From Streptomyces globosus (GTDB lineage Bacteria; Actinomycetota; Actinomycetes; Streptomycetales; Streptomycetaceae), in the NCBI RefSeq assembly GCF_003325375.1, contig NZ_CP030862.1:3909501-3973500 (forward strand): a stretch of DNA of 64,000 bases. The letters run 5' to 3'. The notes beneath the pieces are model-generated. The model had not been told where the DNA came from and searched no databases. It saw only the letters and a list, made by a program, of their open reading frames with translations. Below are positions 7,392-15,709 of this stretch, piece after piece (position 1 is the first letter of the stretch; each line of letters begins with the position of its first letter). The position numbers and the translations under genes are program-made.

Positions 7392-9412
7392 GGGGACTCC
7401 ACGGTGGGGTGCTGCGGCGCCGCGCGCCGGAGGAAGCCGAGGTGGCTGCCGCCCGCGGCGAGCGTGAGGAAGAACATCCCGGCGAACATGGGGAAGCTGA
7501 GGCTGTCGAAGGTGGCGCTGATGACGAGGGCCACCAGGGCGGACGCGAAGAACGCCTGGCCCAGCTCGCGGTCGTTCTCGGTGCGGGCCAGGCGGCGGAT
7601 CGCGCCGCCCTGGTGGATGCCGGTGAGGAAGAGCAGCAGGAGTGCGGCCAGCCCGGCGAGGCCCGTCTCCGCGAGGGTGAGCATGTACTGGTTGTCGGTG
7701 AAGAAGTACAGGTCCGGGGTGAACGTGCCGAAGCCCCGCCCGAAGAGCGGGCGCTCCTCCAGGTAGGGGACGATCGCCCCGTACTTGACGGTGCGTGCCT
7801 GGGTGCTGCTGTCGCCGTTCGAGAGGAACGAGGCGAACAGGGCGGTGATGGTCCCGATCAGCCCCGGGATCACCACCTTGAACGCGGCGACCGCCCCGCA
7901 CAGCAGGCCGATCGCGGCCCACCGGCGCTCCGGCCTCCAGCGCGGCACCATCACCAGGACCACCAGCAGGACCCCGATGATCGAGGTGCGGGACACGGTG
8001 AGCGGCAGGGCTCCGCCCATGAGGGCGACGGGGGCCCAGCGCCGCCAGCGGGCGAGGGTGCGGCGGGCCGGGTCGAGGGCCTGTTGTACGGCGAACGGCA
8101 GCAGGAGCGCGAGCATGCCGCCGAATTCGAGGGGCTGGGCGGTGGTGGAGCGGGGCCGGGTGAAGGAGCCGCGGTCGAGGGTGGCGATCTGCGGCACGCT
8201 GGACTGGAGGCCGGGGAGGGTGATGCTGTCCGCGATGTTGGTGGCGGTGAAGAAGTCGTAGAAGCCGATGGCGGCGACGGCCGCGCCCATGACGACCATG
8301 CGGCGCATGAGGACGTCCAGCCGGGAGCGGTCGTGGATGGCCGCGGTCGCCAGGACGACGAGGGAGACCCACACGAGCAGGCCGATGAGGCCGCGGTCGG
8401 CGCCGAGGATTTCCTTCTGGGAGCTGCCGCGGGTGGCGTTCGCCAGGTAGGAGCCGAGGACGGCGAGCGCCAGCACCAGCATGGCGGTGCGGGGCAGCCG
8501 GGTTGCGGCAGGGGGCCGGATGCGGCCGGTCAGCCAGCTCGCCAGGTACCAGAACAGGCAGAGGAGGGCGTACGCGTTGGCGGGGGTGCCGACGCCGCCG
8601 AGGCCCGGCAGGGTGAGGTTGGAGGGGATGAAGAAGGCGAGGGCGAGGTAGCCGCTGAGGAGCGCGGTGGCGTCGGGGCGGCTCCCGCGGCGGCGCCGCG
8701 GGGGGTGGTCGCGGCCGGCGCGTACGGCGGTCCGGCCCGCGGGTCCCGCGAGGCCGGGCGCTGCGGGGGCGCCTGCGGCGGGTGCGGCGGCCGCGCGCCT
8801 GCGGCGGCGGGCGGTGAGGGCGCTCTCCGTGGCGAAGGAGAGGGTGAATCCGGCCGCCGTGCCGGCGATCACCACGGCGAGGACCTGCTGGTAGCGGCTC
8901 TTGAGGAGCGGCACAGGCGTCTGCGGCAGGACAACGGGCGCGGTCTGCACGAAGTAGCGGGGCTGGACGCCGGCGGCGGCCTGGAGGGCGGTCAGCTGCT
9001 CACCGGCGAAGGCGGTGAGGGTGTTGGTCTCCTCCAGGACCCTCGCACGGTCGGTGCCGGTGACCGACAGGGTCAGCATCGGGCCGGAGGCGTTCGCGGC
9101 GAAGCCGACCGTGTACGGGTCGGTCACGCCGAGCCCTTGGAGGGCGCGGGCCGCGTCCGCTCCCGACAGGGTGCGGATCAGGACGTCGGCGGTGACGACG
9201 AGCGAGCCCCCCGCGTTGGAGAGGGGGTTGCCGAAGGTCGGGGCGAGCTGGGCGACCGCCGTGGAGTCGAGGAGGGCGATCGAGCTCTGCGACTCGTACT
9301 CCACGGGCACCGAGCGGTGCAGGTGGAAGCCGGCGAGCAGGCCGAGGAGGGTGAGGGAGGCCATCACGTACCAGCGGCGGCGCAGCACCCTGCACATTTC
9401 CCGCATGTTCAC
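7316..9412 (-). CDS. Fusion of Wzz-like chain-length domain with O-antigen polymerase/ligase (Wzy/WaaL type)
   Basis: A single 698-residue reading frame with two modules. Residues 1-195 form a Wzz domain: MNMREMCRVLRRRWYVMASL, membrane helix at about 15-32, extracytoplasmic loop starting VPVEYESQSSIALLDS, second helix at about 171-190. Residues 200-245 are a Pro/Ala/Arg linker. Residues 248-665 are a polytopic O-antigen ligase/polymerase module with about ten helices and a large loop carrying RPRSTTAQPLEFGGMLALLL and YLEERPLFGRGFGTFTPDLY, typical of the Wzy_C family. Chain-length control and polymerisation, normally separate proteins, would thus be linked. The final residues are a Cys/Pro-rich tail overlapping the next gene by 76 bases, perhaps a read-through extension. 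Confidence 0.82.
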   Translation of the reverse strand: MNMREMCRVLRRRWYVMASLTLLGLLAGFHLHRSVPVEYESQSSIALLDSTAVAQLAPTFGNPLSNAGGSLVVTADVLIRTLSGADAARALQGLGVTDPYTVGFAANASGPMLTLSVTGTDRARVLEETNTLTAFAGEQLTALQAAAGVQPRYFVQTAPVVLPQTPVPLLKSRYQQVLAVVIAGTAAGFTLSFATESALTARRRRRAAAAPAAGAPAAPGLAGPAGRTAVRAGRDHPPRRRRGSRPDATALLSGYLALAFFIPSNLTLPGLGGVGTPANAYALLCLFWYLASWLTGRIRPPAATRLPRTAMLVLALAVLGSYLANATRGSSQKEILGADRGLIGLLVWVSLVVLATAAIHDRSRLDVLMRRMVVMGAAVAAIGFYDFFTATNIADSITLPGLQSSVPQIATLDRGSFTRPRSTTAQPLEFGGMLALLLPFAVQQALDPARRTLARWRRWAPVALMGGALPLTVSRTSIIGVLLVVLVMVPRWRPERRWAAIGLLCGAVAAFKVVIPGLIGTITALFASFLSNGDSSTQARTVKYGAIVPYLEERPLFGRGFGTFTPDLYFFTDNQYMLTLAETGLAGLAALLLLFLTGIHQGGAIRRLARTENDRELGQAFFASALVALVISATFDSLSFPMFAGMFFLTLAAGGSHLGFLRRAAPQHPTVESPCPHTAPCPPTAPCPHRAPDRVPVP

Positions 9413-9492
9413 GTCCGCCCCCGCAAGGTGCCGGATCCGATGGCGGGGCGCGCCGGGGACTGCGAGGATCGTGCGGGACGGAAGGATTGCCC

Positions 9493-10152
9493 GTGTCCCC
9501 AGGCGAGTTGGCGCGTGTGCTGCGTCGGCGCTGGTACGTCCTGCTGGCGGCGGCGGTGCTCGCCGCGGCGGGGGCCGTGCCGGTGCTGCGGCCGGAGCCG
9601 GTCCATGTGAGTTCGGCGATCGTGGTGCTGAAGCCTCCGGTGACGGGCCGGCACCCGAACCAGCTGACGAACCTCCAGCCGCCGCTGGCCGCGGTCTCCT
9701 ACGCGGCGGTGCAGCAGTTGGAGTCCGCCGCGGGCCGGGCGGAGCTCCGGGCGGCGGGTGTGGCCGGGCGGTACCGGCTGATGCCGCGCAACAGCGGTAC
9801 GAGCGTCACCCCGCGGTATCTGATCCCCTCGCTGCAGGTGCAGGCCGAGCACCGGGACCCGGCCGTGGCGAACGCGGTGGCCGGAAAGGTGATCGAGGCG
9901 TACGGCCGGCGTGTGGCGGCGATGCAGGACCGCCAGGGCCTGCCGGCGGGGGCGCGGATGAGCGTGGACGTGCTGGTGCCGCCCGCCGCGGCGGAGCAGC
10001 GGGGCACCAGGAGCCGGGGACTGGCCGGGGTGGCGCTGCTGGCCGTGGTGGCCGGCGTGTCGGCGGCGCTGTGGGCCGACCGGCTGCCGGCCCGCCGGAG
10101 GCGGCGGGCCGGGGAGTCCGAGCGGGTGCCGGCGGGCGCGGCGGCCGGCTGA
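9493..10152 (+). CDS. Wzz-like chain-length determinant (third copy in locus)
   Basis: A 219-residue protein with Wzz topology. N-terminal VSPGELARVLRRRWYVLLAA leads into a membrane helix (about 16-31), the loop starts PEPVHVSSAIVVLKPP, and a second helix lies near 175-192 before an Arg-rich tail. It shares the RRWYVLL block with the other two Wzz domains but the loop is diverged. GTG 9493 is chosen because GGAAGGA sits 6-8 bases upstream; a TTG at 9487 has no room for a ribosome-binding site. It is divergent from the Wzz-polymerase fusion with only 80 bases between starts, and is monocistronic, ending at a strong hairpin. Confidence 0.75.
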   Translation: MSPGELARVLRRRWYVLLAAAVLAAAGAVPVLRPEPVHVSSAIVVLKPPVTGRHPNQLTNLQPPLAAVSYAAVQQLESAAGRAELRAAGVAGRYRLMPRNSGTSVTPRYLIPSLQVQAEHRDPAVANAVAGKVIEAYGRRVAAMQDRQGLPAGARMSVDVLVPPAAAEQRGTRSRGLAGVALLAVVAGVSAALWADRLPARRRRRAGESERVPAGAAAG

Positions 10153-10170
10153 GGGGGCCGCGGACGGCGG

Positions 10171-10201
10171 CCGGGACCGCCGCACGAGGCGGCGGTCCCG
10201 G
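10171..10201. terminator. Bidirectional hairpin terminator
   Basis: Perfect 13-bp inverted repeat: CCGGGACCGCCGC at 10171-10183 and its complement at 10189-10201, with a 5-base loop ACGAG. It lies between the convergent ends of the third Wzz-like gene (10152) and the glycosyltransferase gene (10236). No T-run follows, as is usual in this group. Confidence 0.7.
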
Positions 10202-10235
10202 TCGTGGGTGCCGTGCCGGTGGTGCCGGTGGTGCA

Positions 10236-11282
10236 TCAGATGCCCCGCCGCTTCCACGACTGCCACCACAGCCACTCGCGCCCCCGGTCGGCGACGGCCG
10301 AGAGCACCAGCGGCTGGAGGTACGGCATGGCGCGCGCCCCGATGCGGCGCCGCCGCCGGAGGGCCCGGTACTCGGCGAGCCCGCGGTAGCCGGGCAGGCA
10401 CTCGGCGGCGAAGTCCTCCAGCTCGGCGACCGGGACAAGCCCGGTGCGCCCCCGGTCGTACGCCCGGTAGGCGCGGCGCAGCGCGTACCGGGCGAGCCGG
10501 GTGCGGGCCTGCTCGGCCAGCCGGTCCCTGTCGGGGAGCAGGTCCCCGCACTTGGCGAGGACGGAGTCGAAGGCGGTCAGGCGCTGGCGCAGGTCGTCGA
10601 GCTGCCCACCGAAGTCGGTGGTGGACATGTTGCTGCCGTGGACCCGGTAGAAGGCCTGGTCGGCGCCGCGGATGTAGCCGACGTCGGCGTGGGCGGCGAG
10701 CCGCATCCACATCTCGATGTCGCCGGCGTGCGGCAGCTGCGGGTCGTAGCCGCCGACCTTGCGCTGGAGGGCGGTGCGGACGAGGACCTCGGGGGAGGTG
10801 ATGCAGCCGGTCCCCTCGCGGAAGCGCCGCTCCAGCCACCAGTGGCCGGGGTAGACGGCGGGGCCGGTGCTGCGGGTCCGGGCGTGCGGGAGCGGGCCGC
10901 CGTGGCGGAAGCGCAGCGGCCGCCCGTAGGCGAACCCGGCTTCCGGGTGGGCGTCGAGGAGGGCCGAGGCGCGGGCCAGGGCGCCGGGGACGAGCCGGTC
11001 GTCGGCGGAGAGGAGGGCGACGTAGTCGCCGTCGGCCCATTCCAGGAGGCCTTCGTTGTAGGTGGCGATGTGGCCCTTGTTCTGTTCGTGGACGTGGACC
11101 TCGATGCGCGGGTCGCCGGCGGCGAGGGCGCGGGCCGTCTCCGCGGAGTCGTCGGGCGAGGCGTCGTCGATGATCAGGACCCGGACGTCGACGCCCGGCT
11201 GTTCGTCGAGGACGCTCCTGACGCAGTCGGCGAGGAAGTGGCCGTACTTGTAGCAGGGGATCACGACGCTGACGGTGCTCAC
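10236..11282 (-). CDS. Family 2 glycosyltransferase
   Basis: A 348-residue GT2 enzyme. VVIPCYKYGHFLADCVRSVL opens the fold, followed by VLIIDDASPDDSAETARAL, the NKGHIATYNEGL acceptor-loop element, and the DXD-type VALLSADDRLVPGAL. GDIEMWMRLAAHADVGYI is the region that usually carries the catalytic base. The C-terminal 100 residues are helical and Arg-rich. The GTG start overlaps the stop of the large secreted-protein gene in a GTGA, making it the last gene of the seven-gene operon that starts at 19871. Donor sugar unknown. Confidence 0.87.
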   Translation of the reverse strand: MSTVSVVIPCYKYGHFLADCVRSVLDEQPGVDVRVLIIDDASPDDSAETARALAAGDPRIEVHVHEQNKGHIATYNEGLLEWADGDYVALLSADDRLVPGALARASALLDAHPEAGFAYGRPLRFRHGGPLPHARTRSTGPAVYPGHWWLERRFREGTGCITSPEVLVRTALQRKVGGYDPQLPHAGDIEMWMRLAAHADVGYIRGADQAFYRVHGSNMSTTDFGGQLDDLRQRLTAFDSVLAKCGDLLPDRDRLAEQARTRLARYALRRAYRAYDRGRTGLVPVAELEDFAAECLPGYRGLAEYRALRRRRRIGARAMPYLQPLVLSAVADRGREWLWWQSWKRRGI

Positions 11283-14200
11283 GGGCCGGCCACCTCCGTC
11301 GGGCCGGACTGCGCGGCGGCCGGCGCGGTGGTGGTGAAGACGGGGCCGACCCAGTAGTTCACGGACCCGAAGGTGTTCGTCGGGAACGCGCTGGAGGCCC
11401 CGTACCTGTAGAGGCCGTTGGCGCCGCCGCTGCCGTCGGCGGGGGCGAGGAGCGGGTAGGAGCGGTGGGAGGCGGCGAAGTAGCCGCCGTCCACGGCGTA
11501 GTTGCCGTTCGGTGCGTGGTAGGAGACCACGTAGGTCGTCCCCGCGGTGATGGGGACGGGGGTGCTGAAGGTCATCTGCTGCCAGCCGGAGAGGGTTTCG
11601 CTGCCGAAGGTGCCGGTGGCCAGAAGCAGGCCGGTGGCGGACCAGAGGCTGCCGGTGTGGGTGCCGGTGTTCCTGGGGCCCTTGTAGAAGGTGACGCCGG
11701 TGACGTAGCCGTTGACTGCGGACTGGAAGCGGGTGCCGAGTTCGACGGGGTTGGCGTCGCCGGTGACGTTCGCGGTGGCGGGGGTCGTCCCGCTGCCCCA
11801 CAGGGTGCAGGGGCAGTTCACCGGGGGCGGGGTGGGGCTGGTGGTGAAGGTCCAGGTGACCGGCTGCGGCATGGTGTTGCCCCACAGGTCGGTGGCCTTG
11901 ACGGACGCGGTGTAGGTGGTGTTGAGGGCGAGTTCGCCGCTCGGGGTGAAGGTGGCGCTGTCGGCGGCGCCGAGGACCTTGCTGCCGGGCACGGTCGTGC
12001 CGGCGGCGTCCTTGACGGTGAACTCCAGTGCCTCTGCGTCGACGGCGGTGCTGAAGGTGGCGGTGACCGCGGTGGTGATGGCGGTGCCGGTGGCCGCGGA
12101 CTGCGGGGTGGTGCCGGTGACGGTGGGCGGGTTCGTGCTGGCGGTCGAGGTGTCGAGGACGGCGTCCACCCAGTAGTTGCTGCCGCTTGCGGCCTTGTTC
12201 GGGAAGCCGCCCGAGGAGCTGTAGCGGTAGACGCCGTTGCCGCCGTCGGTGCCGCTGCGCAGGGCGGTGAGCGGGGCGAGGCCCGCCGCGGCCTCGGCGA
12301 AGGTGTTGTCGAAGGAGTAGCCGCCGTTGGGGGCGAAGTACGAGGCGATGTACGTCGTGTCGGGTTTGATCGGGATCGGGGAGGAGAAGTTCAGCTGCTG
12401 CCAGCCCGAGGCCGTCTCGTTGGTGAACGTGCCGGTGGCGAGCCGCTGCCCGGTCGCGGACCACAGGCTGCCGGTGTGGGTGCCGGTGTTGGCGGGCGAC
12501 TTGTAGAAGCGGACGCCGGTGATGGATCCGGGCACGGAGGAGCGGATCTTCACACCGAGTTCGACGGCGCTGCCGTCCCCGGCGTTGACGGTCCCCGGCA
12601 CGGCCGCCGCCGGCCACACGGTGCAGGGGCACTGCTGGGGCCCGACGGTGAGCTGGATGGTGCTGGTGGGGCCGGTGTTGACGCTGTCGTCCACGGCGCG
12701 GACCTTGATCTCGGCCGGTCCGGGAGTGGTCGGGGTCCACTGGTGGGTCCAGGAGGCGACGCCGTCGGCGGCCTTCCAGGTGGTGCCGCCGTCGGTGGAG
12801 ACCTCGACGCGGGCGACGACCCCGCCGCCGCTGTCGGCGGCGGTGCCGGTGACGGTGACCGGCCGCAGTGCGGGCACGGTGGCGCCGCCGGCCGGGGCGG
12901 TGACGGCGACCGCCGGTCCCGCGGTGTCCGCCGAGGCGGTCGCCGGGACGAGGTCGGACTGGAGGGAGCCGGGCTGGACGCCCATGTCGGCGAAGACGTT
13001 GACGGTGGCCTGCTGCATGCGCTTGTCGGCGGTGACGACGGTGTCGTCGGGGTTGTGGACGGGCATGTTGGTCAGGCCCCACGACCACTGCACGGTCCCG
13101 GCCCCGAAGACGAGGGCGCGGGAGTCCGGGTCCCGGAAGGCGACCAGGCTGTGGGTGGCCTTGCCGTTGCCGTAGGTGTTGCCGTAGTCGAGGCGGAGCT
13201 TGCCGTCGTCGATGTCGACCGTGGTGGAGGAGAGCTGGATCTGGCCGGGCGGGCGGGCCGCGTCCTCCACGTCGCTGTCCCATTCGTAGCCGAGGGTGCC
13301 GGCCGGGAAGACGGCGGTCTGCGAGGGGCTCAGGTCCGCGACGCTGGTGTTGCGCCAGATCCGCATCCCGGCGAACCTGCCGGGGACGGTGATCGCGTCG
13401 GCGCGGTAGCCGTTGACGCTGAACAGGGAGCCGGTCAGCTGGTTCTGCGGCTGGTAGGGCCGGCCGTCCGCGGCGCTGGCGGGGTCCATGAAGGTGCCCG
13501 TCCAGATGCCGCTGGGATCGGGGATGCCGTTCGGCTGCGGGAAGGAGAGCTTGGTCTCCTTGTAGCAGACGAGGGTCCGGTCGGCCGTGCCGGTGCCGTC
13601 GATGCTGGGGGCGAGGCGGGTCTTCCAGAAGATCTCGTTCCCGCTGAAGTACGTCTGGTGGACGCCCGCCTTCCGGGCTTCCAGGGCGTGGGTGAACTGC
13701 TCCTGCGTCCAGTACTCGTCGTGGCCGGAGGACATGAACACCTTGTGGTTGCGCAGCAGGGTCGCGCCGCGGGTCGACATGTCGATGCCCGAGATGTAGC
13801 TGACGTCGTAGCCGTTGCGTTCCAGCCAGGCGATCATCTGGTACTCGGAGCCGTAGATGCCGTTCTCGCCGCCGATGTCCATCGGCCGGTTGTAGCTGAC
13901 CTCGTAGGCGCGGCCGTCGGGTGCGGGCCCGGCGCCGTCGTAGAGGTCCTGGCCGCCGTAGTTGTTGTACGCCTGCCAGGTCTGGTCGCTGGTCTGGACG
14001 ACGATGTCGGAGCGGCTCGCGTCGTTGCGGACGACGAACGGATAGGGCATGACGCCGTTGCCGTCGGCCTGGTCGAAGTTGGCGAGGTACAGGCCGGAGA
14101 CGGCGTCGGCCGGGACGGTCCAGGTGGCGGTGACGGGCCAGTTGCCGCAGTCGACGAGGCCGGTGGCCGGCTTGGTGGTGCAGGCCGCCGGGCTGCCTCC

Positions 14201-14575
14201 CGCAGCCACGTTCGCCGGGTGGATCTGGGCGGCCTGCGCCGCGGTCGACATCAGGCGGGCGCCGTCGCCGCCGTAGTGGCCGAGCCGGTACACCGACACC
14301 CGGTACGGCGTCGGCGACTGCACCTTGAACTGCACGGTGTCGCCCGCCTGGACGCTCATCCGGGAGGTGAAGCCCTTGATGTCGCCGTAGGCGCCGGGGG
14401 CGAACCAGTCGGCCATCGGCGTGCCCGGCTTGGAGTTCTCGCACACGATGGCGTTCGCGGTGGGCCCGCAGGGGTCGGCCGCCCCCGCCACGGCGGACGG
14501 GGGCAGGACCGTGGCCAGCAGGGCGGCCACCACGGTGAGGAGGCCGTACCGCAGCAGCCTTGTCCGATCTTTCAT
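11279..14575 (-). CDS. Large secreted protein: N,N-dimethylformamidase-like domain, Ig-like domains and two DUF4082 repeats
   Basis: A 1098-residue exported protein. Signal peptide at residues 1-33 (LLTVVAALLATVLPPSAVAG). Residues about 40-540 resemble the N,N-dimethylformamidase large-subunit C-terminal family: LYLANFDQADG, YEVSYNRPMDIGGENGIYGS, MSSGHDEYWTQEQF, FFSGNEIFWKTR-like YFSGNEIFWKTRLAPSIDG. Then an Ig-like domain (about 555-650), a DUF4082 domain (about 655-815), a bacterial Big_5/SbsA-like Ig domain (about 820-920) and a second DUF4082 (about 925-1085). Both DUF4082 copies share ITGVRFYK/VTGVTFYK, NTGTHTGSLWSATG and SGWQQ. AGAGG precedes the ATG. It sits inside the polysaccharide operon, so a role acting on the exported polymer or the cell surface is inferred; the true substrate is unknown. 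Confidence 0.8.
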   Translation of the reverse strand: MKDRTRLLRYGLLTVVAALLATVLPPSAVAGAADPCGPTANAIVCENSKPGTPMADWFAPGAYGDIKGFTSRMSVQAGDTVQFKVQSPTPYRVSVYRLGHYGGDGARLMSTAAQAAQIHPANVAAGGSPAACTTKPATGLVDCGNWPVTATWTVPADAVSGLYLANFDQADGNGVMPYPFVVRNDASRSDIVVQTSDQTWQAYNNYGGQDLYDGAGPAPDGRAYEVSYNRPMDIGGENGIYGSEYQMIAWLERNGYDVSYISGIDMSTRGATLLRNHKVFMSSGHDEYWTQEQFTHALEARKAGVHQTYFSGNEIFWKTRLAPSIDGTGTADRTLVCYKETKLSFPQPNGIPDPSGIWTGTFMDPASAADGRPYQPQNQLTGSLFSVNGYRADAITVPGRFAGMRIWRNTSVADLSPSQTAVFPAGTLGYEWDSDVEDAARPPGQIQLSSTTVDIDDGKLRLDYGNTYGNGKATHSLVAFRDPDSRALVFGAGTVQWSWGLTNMPVHNPDDTVVTADKRMQQATVNVFADMGVQPGSLQSDLVPATASADTAGPAVAVTAPAGGATVPALRPVTVTGTAADSGGGVVARVEVSTDGGTTWKAADGVASWTHQWTPTTPGPAEIKVRAVDDSVNTGPTSTIQLTVGPQQCPCTVWPAAAVPGTVNAGDGSAVELGVKIRSSVPGSITGVRFYKSPANTGTHTGSLWSATGQRLATGTFTNETASGWQQLNFSSPIPIKPDTTYIASYFAPNGGYSFDNTFAEAAAGLAPLTALRSGTDGGNGVYRYSSSGGFPNKAASGSNYWVDAVLDTSTASTNPPTVTGTTPQSAATGTAITTAVTATFSTAVDAEALEFTVKDAAGTTVPGSKVLGAADSATFTPSGELALNTTYTASVKATDLWGNTMPQPVTWTFTTSPTPPPVNCPCTLWGSGTTPATANVTGDANPVELGTRFQSAVNGYVTGVTFYKGPRNTGTHTGSLWSATGLLLATGTFGSETLSGWQQMTFSTPVPITAGTTYVVSYHAPNGNYAVDGGYFAASHRSYPLLAPADGSGGANGLYRYGASSAFPTNTFGSVNYWVGPVFTTTAPAAAQSGPTEVAGP

Positions 14576-14593
14576 CTGTACCTCTTGTGGGTG

Positions 14594-15709
14594 TCAGCGC
14601 AGGGCGTCGGTGAGCGCGTCCACGACCCGCTGCTGTTGCGCGGCGGTGATCTGCGGGAAGAGCGGGAGGGAGAGCATCCGCTCCGCGGCGAGTTCGGCGT
14701 GCGGGAAGTCCCCCCGGCCGTGGCCCAGGTGCCGGAAGGCGGGGGTGAGGTGGACGGGTGCCGGGTAGTGCACGCCGGCGCCGATGCCCTCCGCGTTCAG
14801 CTTCCCGACGACGGCGTCCCGGTCCGCTCCGGTGACGCGGACGACGTACAGGTGCCAGACGTGCACGTTGCCCCCGGCGGTGGCGGGCAGGGTGAGCCGC
14901 CCTGACTCCGCGAGGTCGGCGAGGAGCGCGTCGTAGCGTGCGGCGGCGGTACGGCGGGCCTCGTTGCCGGCGGCGAGCCGGGCGAGCTTCGCGCGCAGGA
15001 CGACGGCCTGGAGGCCGTCCAGGCGGCTGTTGAACCCGGCCACGTCGTGCTGGTACTTGGCGGTGCCGCCGTGGTTGGCGAGGGCCCGCACCAGGTCGGC
15101 GGCGTCCGCGTCGTCGGTGACGACGGCGCCGGCGTCCCCGTACGCGCCGAGGTTCTTGCCCGGGTAGAAGCTGGTCGCGGCAATCGTGCCCCGGCCGGGC
15201 GGGCGCCCGGCCCGGGTGGCGCCCTGGCACTGGGCGGCGTCCTCGACGATCCGGGCGTGCGCCGGGAGCTGCGCGGCGAGCTCGGCGGCGGGCGCGCACT
15301 GGCCGTACAGGTGGACGGGGACGACGGCGCGGGTGGCGGCGCGGACCGCGTCCAGGGCGGCCTGCGGGTCGATCAGCAGGGTGTCGGGCAGGCAGTCGAC
15401 GAGGACGGGCCGGGCGCCGGTGCGGGCGACGGCGCCAGCGGTGGCGATGAAGGTGTTGGCGGGCAGGACGACCTCGTCGCCGGCGCCCGCTCCGGCGGCC
15501 CGCAGGGCCAGTTCCAGGGCGTCGGTGCCGTTGGCGGTGCCGACGCAGTGCGCGACGCCGGTGAAGGCCGCGTACTCGCGCTCGAAGGCGCGGACCTCGT
15601 CCCCGCCGATGAAGGCGGTGTCGGCCAGGACGCGGTCGAACCCGGCGCGGACCTCCTCCGCGACCTCGGCGTGGGCGGCCCTGAGGTCGACGAGCGGTAT
15701 CCGGTTCAT
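14594..15709 (-). CDS. DegT/DnrJ/EryC1/StrS sugar aminotransferase (WbpE/QdtB-like)
   Basis: A 371-residue PLP-dependent aminotransferase that converts a keto-sugar nucleotide to an amino sugar. Motifs are IPLVDLRAAHAEVAEEVRAG, CVGTANGTDALELALRAAG, EDAAQCQGA, and the PLP lysine block SFYPGKNLGAYGDAGAVVT, which is the signature of the branch making 3-amino sugars (WbpE, QdtB, DesV). HVWHLYVVR and GIGAGVHYPAPVHLTPAF complete the fold. The ATG overlaps the stop of the acyltransferase gene (ATGA). With the Gfo/Idh oxidoreductase of the same operon it resembles the WbpB/WbpE pair that installs a 3-amino group (inference). Confidence 0.9.
   Translation of the reverse strand: MNRIPLVDLRAAHAEVAEEVRAGFDRVLADTAFIGGDEVRAFEREYAAFTGVAHCVGTANGTDALELALRAAGAGAGDEVVLPANTFIATAGAVARTGARPVLVDCLPDTLLIDPQAALDAVRAATRAVVPVHLYGQCAPAAELAAQLPAHARIVEDAAQCQGATRAGRPPGRGTIAATSFYPGKNLGAYGDAGAVVTDDADAADLVRALANHGGTAKYQHDVAGFNSRLDGLQAVVLRAKLARLAAGNEARRTAAARYDALLADLAESGRLTLPATAGGNVHVWHLYVVRVTGADRDAVVGKLNAEGIGAGVHYPAPVHLTPAFRHLGHGRGDFPHAELAAERMLSLPLFPQITAAQQQRVVDALTDALR

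Noticed and set aside
11279..14575. Two DUF4082 regions as an assembly duplication
   Set aside because: The copies differ in many codons and are separated by a distinct Ig-like domain, so they are an old domain duplication.
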